Positions 9,494 to 16,832 of a stretch of DNA of 64,000 nucleotides are shown piece by piece. This DNA comes from a bacterium. GTDB taxonomy: Bacteria; Vulcanimicrobiota; Xenobia; Xenobiales; JADMJV01. The stretch covers positions 1 through 64,000 of the forward strand of contig JAFEBA010000050.1 in assembly GCA_018266105.1 (NCBI GenBank). The letters are read 5' to 3'. The notes under the pieces were generated by a model. That model saw nothing but the letters and a program-made list of their open reading frames with translations, searched no databases and was not told the origin of the DNA. The translations under genes were made by a program, and so were the position numbers. Each line of letters starts with the position of its first letter. Within the stretch, counting starts at the first letter, position 1.

Positions 9494-10735
9494 TCAGTTG
9501 GCATTTAAATCGGGACCGAGGTGACGTCGATAGACCATCCAGGTGGGTAGCAAGCCCGCCAGCAAGCCCAGTCCCAGGCAGCCCGCCGGCACCAGCAACA
9601 GATATGGATGAGCGAACCAGACCTGGAAATGAATGCCGGTCTGGTTACGCAGCCAGCTACACACCCCCAGCATCATCAGAAGGTGGAGCCAGAAACCAAA
9701 GAAGGCGCCCTGAAGGCTGAGAACCATCGATTCCAGGCTGACCACTCCGGCCACAAACCAGCGCCTGGCTCCGAGTGAGCGCAAAATGGCAAACTCTCGG
9801 CGTCGTTCCTGCAAGGTGTTGCAAAGGCTGGCGGTGATCGAGGCGGCGGCCACCAGCAGGATCAGCACCGTGGTCAACTGCATCAGCTTCAGGATCCATC
9901 CGACTTTGGCAAAGAGCTCCGATACCACTCGGGCCACCGGCCAGGCCAGGGTGGCGCTTTTGCCCTGGCGGTTGATCATCTGGTCCAGTTGCATGCCGGC
10001 CTGAGGGCTCTTCAGTTTAAGTAAAACCGCGCTGACCTCTTGGTCCTCCGCTGGAATGGCCTGGCCTACCTGGGGCTTATATTCCTTTCCTCGCCCCCTC
10101 AGAACGTGTCCTGACATACGATAGACCCCTTCCAGGGGAATCAGGATGACCCGGTCCTGAGGGGTATTGGTCGGTTTTAGGAGGCCCACCACCTGATATT
10201 CTTCAGCGTGTTGGGCGCCTGGATCGTAGTTGAGGCCGTGGTAGGGATGGAAACGGTCTCCCAGCTTCAGCCCGGTCTTCTGGGCCACCCAACTGCCCAG
10301 CACGGCTTCACCCTGGTGACTGAAGGCCTGGCCTTGCTCGAGTTCCAGGCCTTTTCCCCAGGCGCTGAAGAACTCGGGCAGTGTGCCCACGATACGGAAC
10401 CCCAGGTAGTTGTCGCCCAGGGCGATGGGCACGGCCGCCTGCACCGAGGGCTCTTTGGTGATGGCCACAAATTTGGACCATTCCAGGTTGCCCGGGGAAT
10501 TTTCCAGATGGTAAAGGGCGCTGAGGACCAGTTGCAGAGAACTGCCACGAGCTCCCAGGACGGCCTCAAATCCTCCCGTTTGCGAGGTCAACACCCGCAC
10601 CGCCTGAAGTTGTAGAGAAGCCACGGTCAAAATCAGGGCGGCTGCCAGGGCGATGCTGAAGCTGGTGATGGCGCCGGCCAGGCGATGCTGACGCAGGCTC
10701 TTGCGGACGATCAGAAGGAGAGCACGGATCAACAC
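9494..10735 (-). CDS. FtsX-family ABC transporter permease (LolC/MacB-like)
   Basis: 413 aa with a cytoplasmic N-terminal helix and first TM (about 18-42), a large periplasmic domain (about 45-265), then three C-terminal TM helices beginning LMQLTTVLILLVAAASITAS and including the FtsX core LRSLGARRWFVAGVVSLESM. This is the MacB/LolCDE topology. It overlaps the ATPase gene by 7 bp, so the two form one transporter. These systems use ATP for mechanical work in the periplasm: lipoprotein release, peptide or macrolide export, or cell-wall enzyme control. The substrate cannot be told from sequence. The many lipoproteins in this window make lipoprotein handling possible but unproven. Confidence 0.88.
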   Translation of the reverse strand: MLIRALLLIVRKSLRQHRLAGAITSFSIALAAALILTVASLQLQAVRVLTSQTGGFEAVLGARGSSLQLVLSALYHLENSPGNLEWSKFVAITKEPSVQAAVPIALGDNYLGFRIVGTLPEFFSAWGKGLELEQGQAFSHQGEAVLGSWVAQKTGLKLGDRFHPYHGLNYDPGAQHAEEYQVVGLLKPTNTPQDRVILIPLEGVYRMSGHVLRGRGKEYKPQVGQAIPAEDQEVSAVLLKLKSPQAGMQLDQMINRQGKSATLAWPVARVVSELFAKVGWILKLMQLTTVLILLVAAASITASLCNTLQERRREFAILRSLGARRWFVAGVVSLESMVLSLQGAFFGFWLHLLMMLGVCSWLRNQTGIHFQVWFAHPYLLLVPAGCLGLGLLAGLLPTWMVYRRHLGPDLNAN

Positions 10736-11439
10736 GGCTTATTAATCTCCGTCAGGTCGAGGCGATGTTCAAAATCTGACAGGATTGCCGGGTCGTGACT
10801 GACCAGCAGCAGCGCCGCGGCGTTCTCTTCACAGACGCTGCGCAGCAGTTGCAGCGCTGTCTGCGCCAGTTCGGAGTCCAGGTTGCCGGTGGGCTCGTCG
10901 GCCAGGACCAGCGCGGGTTGGTGGACCAGCGCCCGAGCCACGGCCACCCTTTGCTGTTGTCCCAGAGAAAGTTGAGCTGGTCGATGGTCCCGGCGCTTTT
11001 GCAGGTCCATCCGAGTGATGAGATTCTCGATACGGTGGTGATTTCGCGAGCCGCTCAGAGCGCAAGCCACCCAGAGATTTTCCCAAACCGTCAGGCCGCT
11101 CAGCAAATGAAAAGACTGATGGACAAACCCGATCTTTTGTCCGCGCCACTGGTCGCGCTGGGGTTCACTCAGACGAGCCATGTCGCGCCCGGCCACTTCG
11201 ATCAGGCCGTGGTCGGCTACCAGGATGCCCGCGATCAAGTTGAGCAATGTGCTTTTGCCGCTGCCGCTGCGCCCCCGTAAAGCCATTTGTTGGCTGGACT
11301 TCAGCTCCAGGGTAGCGATGGACAGGACGGTTTCATCTGTGCCAGGGAAACTCTTGGTGACGTCATGCAAGCGCACCGCCAGGGGCGCGCTCAAGGCAGG
11401 TTCCCTCCCCGGAAGGGCTCCGGCCAGCTGGTCAGCCAC
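10729..11439 (-). CDS. ABC transporter ATP-binding protein (LolD/MacB type)
   Basis: 236 aa with all ABC motifs: Walker A GRSGSGKSTLLN (about 56-67), Q-loop FVHQSFHLL, signature LSLGQQQRVAVARAL, Walker B ALVLADEPTGNLDSE and H-loop VSHDP. The 'ADEPTGNLD' form is typical of the MacB/LolD/FtsE group that pairs with FtsX-type permeases, as the overlapping downstream gene confirms. The annotated GTG start lies inside the 3' end of a degraded upstream reading frame. A second GTG giving VRLHDVTKSF, about 20 codons later, is an equally reasonable start. Confidence 0.9.
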   Translation of the reverse strand: MADQLAGALPGREPALSAPLAVRLHDVTKSFPGTDETVLSIATLELKSSQQMALRGRSGSGKSTLLNLIAGILVADHGLIEVAGRDMARLSEPQRDQWRGQKIGFVHQSFHLLSGLTVWENLWVACALSGSRNHHRIENLITRMDLQKRRDHRPAQLSLGQQQRVAVARALVHQPALVLADEPTGNLDSELAQTALQLLRSVCEENAAALLLVSHDPAILSDFEHRLDLTEINKPC

Positions 11440-11817
11440 TCGGGAGGATGGCGTCGCAGGCTTGCCAGTCGGGCACGAGTGCGTGGCTCGGGGCAGGCCA
11501 GCAGATAGCGCAAAGCCGAGAAGCGCAGGTAGCTATAGGTTTTTGCATCCATCATATCCTGATAGACTCGATCCGCGCACGACCAATCCTGCCAAAGGGC
11601 GAGATCTCGCAGCAAACCTCCGGCCTGGCGGGTGTCGCTCAGACTGTAGATCAGCAAAGAGCAGTGCGGGAGTGCTCCCGGCCGGCGAATTCCGATTGAC
11701 CTTCTTTCCCACCCACCTGGCTCAGCATGGTCCAGTAAAGGGAACGTACAGCTTGGACAGGCACGGCCCAGATTTGCTGAGCAACAGCCAGAACAAGATC
11801 AGCACATTGGGTTTCAC
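11391..11817 (-). pseudogene. Probable frameshifted gene for a small secreted protein
   Basis: Three short minus-strand frames join into one sensible protein if two -1 shifts are allowed. The first is a GTG-started signal-peptide-like segment (KPNVLILFWLLL, start at 11817). The second is AQQIWAVPVQAVRSLYWTML. The third is a helical C-terminal part ending at 11391, containing LLIYSLSDTRQAGGLLRDLA and MMDAKTYSYLRFSALRYLLA. Each frame alone lacks a credible start or stops early. The first shift lies near 11780-11790 and the second near 11655. No family was recognised. It ends just inside the ABC ATPase gene, with which it would be co-transcribed. Decay and two sequencing errors are both possible. 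Confidence 0.4.
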
Positions 11818-11839
11818 GGGGTTGGTCCTTCCGCTGAAC

Positions 11840-11869
11840 TTGACTTAGATAATGATAATGATGTATCAA
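11840..11869 (+). promoter_or_regulatory. Promoter with overlapping Fur/Zur-like box for the COG0523 operon
   Basis: TTGACT (11840-11845) and TATCAA (11864-11869), 18 bp apart, make a reasonable sigma-70 promoter 48 bp before the first gene. The spacer holds GATAATGATAATGATGTATC (11848-11867). Its first 12 bases equal the left part of the classical Fur box, and GAT...ATC makes an imperfect palindrome. The Fur family includes Zur, the zinc sensor. The downstream genes (COG0523 GTPases, DUF1826) are typical Zur targets, so repression by a zinc-loaded Zur is the best inference. The regulator gene is not in the window. Confidence 0.6.
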
Positions 11870-11917
11870 TATTGAAGATTCGCCAGGCGGATCTCAAATC
11901 ATTCAAGGTCGTGTCAG

Positions 11918-12424
11918 ATGGAATACCAGGGAACAGTCAAGTTTTTCGATCCCGATAAAGCCTACGGTTTTATTTCGGGAGGCCCCAAGGGAGATGTATT
12001 TATCCACCGGAACAATCTAGCTCCCGGTTGGGAGGAGTTGGTCGAAGGTCAAGACGTGGTCTTCAAAGTGAGGGCTGCTGCTAAAGGTGATGAAGCCTAC
12101 GATGTGGTGGTCACGCGCGAGTCCAGTCTACCTCCCCGGCCGCGGAAGTTTCGCGACAATGGAGGGCGGAACGGGTCTGCTCGTGGCCGACGCGAGCCAG
12201 AACGGTGGCAGACCTTCGAAAGAGGCACTCCCGTTGATGGGGAGGTCATCTCGGTCGATCGCGATGGGCGTTTTCTGTTTGTCCGTTCCAATCCTGGAGG
12301 TCAAGAAGTATACGTCCACAGTTCCCTCTTTTCTCGCCTTGGCTTACGTTGCGGAGACCGTGTCTCGGTGACGGTGGAAGAAGGCCCGAGAGGGTTGCGA
12401 GCAACCTCCTTGTCGGCGGTCTAG
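11918..12424 (+). CDS. Protein with two cold-shock (CSD/OB-fold) domains
   Basis: 168 aa. Residues 1-66 are a CspA-like domain with RNP1-like KAYGFISGG and RNP2-like DVFIHRNNL. A basic Arg/Gly-rich linker follows (about 68-95), then a second, shorter CSD-like unit (about 104-165: GEVISVDRDGRFLFVRS, EVYVHSSLFSRLG, GDRVSVTVEEG). Such proteins bind single-stranded RNA or DNA. It is the first gene after the Fur/Zur-like promoter and lies 3 bp before a COG0523 GTPase. A nucleic-acid-binding protein in a metal-starvation operon is unusual and may act post-transcriptionally. The domain call is firm; the link to metal stress is inference. Confidence 0.88.
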   Translation: MEYQGTVKFFDPDKAYGFISGGPKGDVFIHRNNLAPGWEELVEGQDVVFKVRAAAKGDEAYDVVVTRESSLPPRPRKFRDNGGRNGSARGRREPERWQTFERGTPVDGEVISVDRDGRFLFVRSNPGGQEVYVHSSLFSRLGLRCGDRVSVTVEEGPRGLRATSLSAV

Positions 12425-12427
12425 TCG

Positions 12428-13348
12428 ATGGCTAGCCCTAAACTACCCGTTACGGTTCTCTCGGGCTTCCTGGGGGCCGGCAAAACGACCCTTTTGAAGC
12501 GTATTCTTGAGAATACTCAGGGGCTGCGAGTGGCCGTGATTGTGAACGACATGGCCGAGGTCAACATCGATGGTCCCTTGGTGCGTAGCGCTGCTCCCCG
12601 TCTGGTGGAGATGACCAACGGCTGCATTTGCTGTACCCTCAGGGACGACCTGATGGTCGAGGTGAGACGACTGGCTGAGGAAGGAAACTTCGACTACCTG
12701 GTCATCGAGTCTACGGGCATCTCTGAGCCAATGCCGGTGGCCGCCAGTTTTTCGTTTCGCCATCCCGACACGGGATTGTCACTCAGTGACCTGGCCTATG
12801 TGGACACGATGGTGACGGTACTCGATGCGGAGCGTTTTTCCAGTTACGTTCGCGACGATCAGCCCTTGCATCTGATCGAGCCCGAAGTGGCCGCGGATGA
12901 TCCTCGCTCGCTGGTCGGTCTGCTGACCGATCAGGTGGAATTGGCAAATGTTCTGCTGCTCAACAAAGCCGGTCTGGTGTCTCACACAGAGCGCCAAAAG
13001 ATCCGTAAGGTTCTGGGATGTCTCAATCCTGAAGCGCGGATTTTGGAGTGTGACCACTGTCAAGTGGAGCTGGCTGAGGTGTTATCCACAGGGAGCTTTT
13101 GTGAGGCAAAGGCTGCCACGATGGCGGGTTGGTATAAAGAACTGGACGGTTCTCAGCATCTGCCCGAGAGCGAAGAATACGGCATCGCCTCCTTCGTTTA
13201 TCGAGCTCGTCGACCGTTTCATACAGGTCGGCTTGAGTCTCTGCTCTCGGGGTCTTTCCTGGGCTCCTGCGTAGCAAAGGTTACGCCTGGATCGCGGGCC
13301 GGCGGGAGGTTGTTATGTGGTCGAGTGAGGGCAGTCGCTTCAGTTTGA
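12428..13348 (+). CDS. COG0523 (CobW-type) metal-chaperone GTPase, first copy; frame broken before the C-terminal domain
   Basis: The G domain is well preserved: P-loop GFLGAGKTT (13-21), the family CxCC metal site GCICCTL (Cys66, 68, 69), and ESTGISEPMPVAASFSF. The G4 motif reads NKAG (179-182) where the second copy and most GTPases have NKxD, so guanine recognition may be weakened. After FLG (residue 279) the frame runs into about 28 unrelated residues and stops. The proper C-terminal domain (LLRSKGYAWIAGRREVVMW...) continues in the -1 frame from 13264. COG0523 proteins such as Bacillus ZagA and Acinetobacter ZigA deliver or manage zinc under starvation. This copy looks damaged; one missing base at 13262-13264 would explain it. 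Confidence 0.85.
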   Translation: MASPKLPVTVLSGFLGAGKTTLLKRILENTQGLRVAVIVNDMAEVNIDGPLVRSAAPRLVEMTNGCICCTLRDDLMVEVRRLAEEGNFDYLVIESTGISEPMPVAASFSFRHPDTGLSLSDLAYVDTMVTVLDAERFSSYVRDDQPLHLIEPEVAADDPRSLVGLLTDQVELANVLLLNKAGLVSHTERQKIRKVLGCLNPEARILECDHCQVELAEVLSTGSFCEAKAATMAGWYKELDGSQHLPESEEYGIASFVYRARRPFHTGRLESLLSGSFLGSCVAKVTPGSRAGGRLLCGRVRAVASV

Positions 13349-13599
13349 GCAACGGAGGGGTCTGGTGGGCCGACCTGGGGATGGACCGCTGGCCACCGCC
13401 CGCCTCCGCTCATCGCTCCTGGATTATGGAGCGCTGGCAAACCCCCTACGGAGACCGTCGTCAGGAAATCGTCTTGATCGGTCAAGATCTGCCACGCGCA
13501 CGGCTGGTCGCCCAACTGGACGATTGCCTGCTTACCGATTCTGAACTATCGCTTCAAGGAGGAGTCTATGCAAACGCAGTCGATCTGGCCCTTCACTAA
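13264..13599 (+). pseudogene. C-terminal domain of the first COG0523 GTPase in shifted frame
   Basis: The frame from CTC at 13264 reads LLRSKGYAWIAGRREVVMW, then GVWWADLGMDRWP, WIMERWQTPYGDRRQEIVLI and LDDCLLTDSELSLQG. It aligns throughout with the C-terminal domain of the intact copy (ILRVKGFFWLASRASQLGYW, KWWADLPKESWP, ILSRWQDPHGDRRQELVMI, LDGCLLTEEEM). So 12428-13599 was one gene of about 390 codons. The end overlaps the start of the DUF1826 gene by 32 bases, as expected for a once-coupled operon. An ATG at 13315 could allow separate translation of part of the domain, but nothing suggests this is intended. Confidence 0.8.
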
Positions 13600-14179
13600 G
13601 CCCCAGGATTTGTTGGGATTTTGCAAGAGTTCTTGCTCGGCGGCGCTGTGGCCCCGACAATCTCCCCCAGGCTTTGCGGCTCTGGTGGACTCGGTCGCTT
13701 CTCAGTTGACCCCCTTTCGTCAGACCCTGTCCAGTCTCCAGGTGCGGCAGGCGCTGGCTATGGCTTTACCGGCCGCTTTCTGGCAAAGCCCGTTGGCTTT
13801 TGAATGGGTCGATGATGTCACCCGTCTGGTGGATGCCTTTTGTCGCGATCTGGGAGTGAGGCAGTGCAGGGTTCAGCTGGATCTGGACCGGCCCTGTGTA
13901 CGCTTTCACGCGGACAACGTAAACTTGCGCCTGGTCTGCACTTATCGGGGCCAGGGCACCCTCTGGCTGGAGGAAGACAATATCGACCTTCGGGCGGCTG
14001 AAGCCAAAGGTACCAGCAACGAGGAAATCGTGCTGCGTTCTCAAGACGTACGCCAGACGGGTGAGTGGGATGTGCTCGTGATGAAAGGCAAGCAGTCCAA
14101 CGCGACCCCCCTTTACCACAAGAGCCCTCCAGGCGGTGGCGGCACCAGTCTGGTGCTGAAGCTTGATCTGGATATTTGA
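13568..14179 (+). CDS. DUF1826 family protein
   Basis: 203 aa, ATG preceded by AAGGAGGAG. It shows the DUF1826 core: WVDDVTRLVDAFCRDLGVRQ (about 78-97), PCVRFHADNVNLRLVCTY (about 109-126), GTLWLEEDNID, and near the end VLVMKGK, LYHKSPP and LVLKLD. The conserved His and Cys residues (FHAD, VCTY, HKSP) could bind metal. Function is unknown, but members are, to my knowledge, commonly found beside COG0523 GTPases and under Zur control, exactly as here. It is probably cytoplasmic. Its start lies inside the 3' end of the damaged GTPase gene, implying translational coupling in the original operon. Confidence 0.8.
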   Translation: MQTQSIWPFTKPQDLLGFCKSSCSAALWPRQSPPGFAALVDSVASQLTPFRQTLSSLQVRQALAMALPAAFWQSPLAFEWVDDVTRLVDAFCRDLGVRQCRVQLDLDRPCVRFHADNVNLRLVCTYRGQGTLWLEEDNIDLRAAEAKGTSNEEIVLRSQDVRQTGEWDVLVMKGKQSNATPLYHKSPPGGGGTSLVLKLDLDI

Positions 14180-14180
14180 A

Positions 14181-14597
14181 ATGGCGAATCCACTCAGAGT
14201 TTACTTCTGGATGCTAGGGCAGGACGTGCGATTGGGCCTGTTGGCTCAGGGAGGTTTTGAAAAGGCTGCTCCCGCCCTCTATCGCCGAGAATCGGTCTGG
14301 CTGCATCAGCTGGCTCTATCCTCACATGACGGCATCTACTATTCCCGAGAGAAATCTCGCTTCTTTGAAGTAGCGCCGGGCACGCTTCCCCCGCAACTAC
14401 CTGAGGATGCGAAGCCACTGAAGTACCGAGAAGGGTGGCGGCGATTGCGCCACCACCTGCTGGAGTATGAAAACTGGTTGCAGCGTGTTCGACCTGGATA
14501 TCGAGCCCGGCTGCTGCGCATTTGCCCCCAGGCCCTACGCCCTTACCGGCGGGCCTGGCGTCAGGACTTTTTGAACATAGAGGTATCCCATGGCTGA
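14181..14597 (+). CDS. Uncharacterised 138-aa protein in the metal-starvation operon
   Basis: No family recognised. The ATG at 14181 follows the DUF1826 stop by one base; a TTG at 14163 is an alternative start. Aromatic- and Arg-rich, with LRVYFWMLGQDVRLGLLAQGG at the start, HDGIYYSREKSRFF in the middle and LLEYENWLQRVRPGYRARLL near the end. No signal peptide, TM helix or Cys cluster (one Cys only). It overlaps the second GTPase by 8 bases, so it is made together with it. Its place between DUF1826 and COG0523 suggests a role in the same metal response, perhaps as a client or partner. This is inference from context only. Confidence 0.75.
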   Translation: MANPLRVYFWMLGQDVRLGLLAQGGFEKAAPALYRRESVWLHQLALSSHDGIYYSREKSRFFEVAPGTLPPQLPEDAKPLKYREGWRRLRHHLLEYENWLQRVRPGYRARLLRICPQALRPYRRAWRQDFLNIEVSHG

Positions 14598-15786
14598 ATC
14601 TCGATTGCCCGTGACGGTTTTGAGCGGATTCCTGGGCAGCGGCAAGACCACGCTGCTGACTCATCTGTTGCAGCACCTGCGCAACCGGAGAGTTGCGCTG
14701 ATCGTCAACGACATGAGCGAGTTGAACATCGACGCCAGACTGGTGGAAGGTCTGCGCCTGGAAAAGACCCAGGCTCGTCTGGTGGAGATGAGCAATGGCT
14801 GCATCTGCTGCACCCTCAGGGAGGACTTGTGGGAACAGGTGGGTGAGCTGGCCCGGGAGGGCGGCTACGATTACCTCCTTATCGAGTCCACCGGTATCTC
14901 CGAACCCATGCCGGTGGCGGCCACCTTTTCCTTTGTGGACGAGAATGGTCGCTCTCTGTCCGAAAAGACCCGACTGGACACAATGGTAACGGTCTTGGAC
15001 TGCAAGAGCTTCTTCGAGCATTATTTCAGTCAGGACGACCTTTGCGATCGTCTTGATTTCGGGGCCGAGGCCGGCGACCAACGTTCTCTGGTCGATCTGC
15101 TGGTGGACCAGGTCGAGTTCGCCGATGTGATTTTGCTCAACAAAATCGATCTGGTGCAACCCCAGGAGCTACGAGACATTCGAGCCGTCCTGGGAAAGCT
15201 CAATCCTCGGGCGGAGCTGATCGAGTGCAGCTTTTCCCAGGTTGAACCGTCCAAGGTTCTGCTTACCTCTCGCTTCGATCCGGTCCAGGCCGAGCAGTCG
15301 GCCCAGTGGAGTCGGGAGTTGCTCTCATTGACGCCGGCCGAGCATATTCCCGAAACCGTAGAGTATGGGATTTCTAGCTTTGTCTATCAGGCTCGTCGAC
15401 CCTTTCATCCGGAACGTCTGATGGAGGTCGTGCAGAACTCTATGGACGGAATCTTGCGAGTCAAAGGTTTTTTCTGGTTGGCCAGCCGGGCCAGCCAGTT
15501 GGGCTACTGGTCCCAGGCTGGTTCCTCTTTGCGGCTGGAAAGCAAAGGCAAATGGTGGGCCGATTTGCCCAAGGAAAGCTGGCCGTCACAGGACGACCCC
15601 TGGATTCTATCGCGTTGGCAGGACCCCCACGGGGACCGGCGCCAGGAACTGGTGATGATCGGTGCAGACCTGGACCGTCAGAAAGTGGAAGCGGCGCTGG
15701 ATGGCTGCCTTCTGACGGAAGAAGAGATGGCCGCCGGGCAGGCCGCCTGGTCAGCTCTTTCCGATCCTTTTCCGGCCTGGTCCTGA
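14590..15786 (+). CDS. COG0523 (CobW-type) metal-chaperone GTPase, second, intact copy
   Basis: 398 aa, full length for the family. P-loop GFLGSGKTT (13-21), CxCC motif GCICCTL (Cys71, 73, 74), ESTGISEPMPVAATFSF, G4 NKID (184-187), and a complete CobW C-terminal domain (about 275-385: SSFVYQARRPFHPERLMEVV, GILRVKGFFWLASR, DPHGDRRQELVMIG). It hydrolyses GTP to hand over, or pull back, a metal ion (most likely zinc) to client proteins when metal is scarce. It is close to the damaged copy at 12428, so this is a recent tandem duplication separated by two genes. It is the last gene of the operon; no obvious terminator follows. Confidence 0.92.
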   Translation: MAESRLPVTVLSGFLGSGKTTLLTHLLQHLRNRRVALIVNDMSELNIDARLVEGLRLEKTQARLVEMSNGCICCTLREDLWEQVGELAREGGYDYLLIESTGISEPMPVAATFSFVDENGRSLSEKTRLDTMVTVLDCKSFFEHYFSQDDLCDRLDFGAEAGDQRSLVDLLVDQVEFADVILLNKIDLVQPQELRDIRAVLGKLNPRAELIECSFSQVEPSKVLLTSRFDPVQAEQSAQWSRELLSLTPAEHIPETVEYGISSFVYQARRPFHPERLMEVVQNSMDGILRVKGFFWLASRASQLGYWSQAGSSLRLESKGKWWADLPKESWPSQDDPWILSRWQDPHGDRRQELVMIGADLDRQKVEAALDGCLLTEEEMAAGQAAWSALSDPFPAWS

Positions 15787-15834
15787 AGGGTGCAAATTGC
15801 CGAGGGAATGCTTCCGTTTGCGCGCCAGCACGCC

Positions 15835-16137
15835 CTAGGTCAGTTGCTTGCGGTTGAGGTTACGTCCGTTAAAATCAGCTGGTTGCGACGAGCTTCTTCA
15901 CCCCAGGGGCGCTCCGGCTGGGTTTCTAGTAGCATGTGAACGCCCTGAAAAACCACCCGATTGTCCTGGCGGGCGACGGCAACCACACCCTTGCTGCGGA
16001 TGATAAGAGGGCGCGGAACCATTCACCAAAGCGCTCGCCGTCCAGTTCGCCTTCCACCACCACGCCAACGCTGGAGACTTCCTGGTCGCGCCTTTTACGC
16101 TGGAAAGAGCTTTGGCTTACGCCACCAAAGCAGCCTC
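15835..16137 (-). pseudogene. Decayed CobW C-terminal domain of a third COG0523 gene
   Basis: Reading the minus strand from 16137 gives CFGGVSQSSFQRKRRDQEVS and then SVGVVVEGELDGERFGEWFRALL, the usual start of a CobW C-terminal domain. After a loss of several residues and a frame change, IRSKGVVAVARQDNRVVFQG, VHMLLETQPERPWGEEARRN and QLIL follow. After a one-base loss the last part is GRNLNRKQLT and a stop at 15835. The RSKG, VFQGVHML, RPW and GRNL motifs belong to the YjiA-like COG0523 branch, different from the two operon copies. No G domain remains. It is a relic lying tail-to-tail with the active operon. Confidence 0.72.
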
Positions 16138-16699
16138 AGCGGCCGAAGAACTCTTTCTGCTCGCGACGCATCTGGTCCACCAGGATCAATTCAAAGGGGT
16201 CATCATAGTCGTAGTTTTCCTGACTGGAGATGCCGACCAACGGACCCCTGACGTTCAAAACCATGTCGCTGTACTTTGATTTGCGGTCAACCAGCAGCGC
16301 GTCATCCACGCGACCCAGATACTGATGGGTGATCATTCCGCCGGCGGTGCTTTCAGACCCGGCAATGCTGGGGCTGCTGAAAACCTCGGAGAGTGGGGTG
16401 ACGTCCTCATTCTTCACTTCACTGGTAAAAAGCTGCTTAAAGCAATTGGTTCTCCAGACTCCAAAGTTATTCTCGAGTTCGGAAGTTCTGGCACCTGATT
16501 GGTCGGGGCCCGCCAGTTCCCAGGTGTCACTTTGAGTGCCCCGCTTGACCAGATAGCCGCCTTCAATTCCTTCATTCTGGCGATCTCTCAGCAAGTCGCC
16601 GCCTTTTTCGAAACGAAGACCTTTGCGCATACTGGGGCCTGGAATGCCCTTGAGCTTCAAATCAAAATTGAGGCCCCAATTGTCACCAACCTTTTTCAT
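16136..16699 (-). CDS. Uncharacterised protein, 187 aa
   Basis: The ATG at 16699 (MKKVGDNWGLNFDLKLKG) has AGGGG eight bases upstream and is preferred over an upstream in-frame start. No family recognised. The sequence is polar and charged with no signal peptide or TM helix; recognisable pieces are NFGVWRTNCFKQLFTSEVKN, GGMITHQYLGRVDDALLVD and ENYDYDDPFELILVDQMRRE. It may be a predominantly beta protein. It is divergent from the methyltransferase at 16833, and its stop touches the COG0523 relic, so its own downstream neighbour has been lost or replaced. Confidence 0.6.
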   Translation of the reverse strand: MKKVGDNWGLNFDLKLKGIPGPSMRKGLRFEKGGDLLRDRQNEGIEGGYLVKRGTQSDTWELAGPDQSGARTSELENNFGVWRTNCFKQLFTSEVKNEDVTPLSEVFSSPSIAGSESTAGGMITHQYLGRVDDALLVDRKSKYSDMVLNVRGPLVGISSQENYDYDDPFELILVDQMRREQKEFFGR

Positions 16700-16832
16700 G
16701 TCGTTTCCCCTGCGTCCTGTGTGTACTGTGTGATGTGTCGAGGCAAGGCTACCCGAGGCTCCTGAAAGATCCCTAAAATCCAAGCGATTCAGGCGGAGGC
16801 TCGTAGGAACTCCTGACTTCGCTGAGAAAAGC

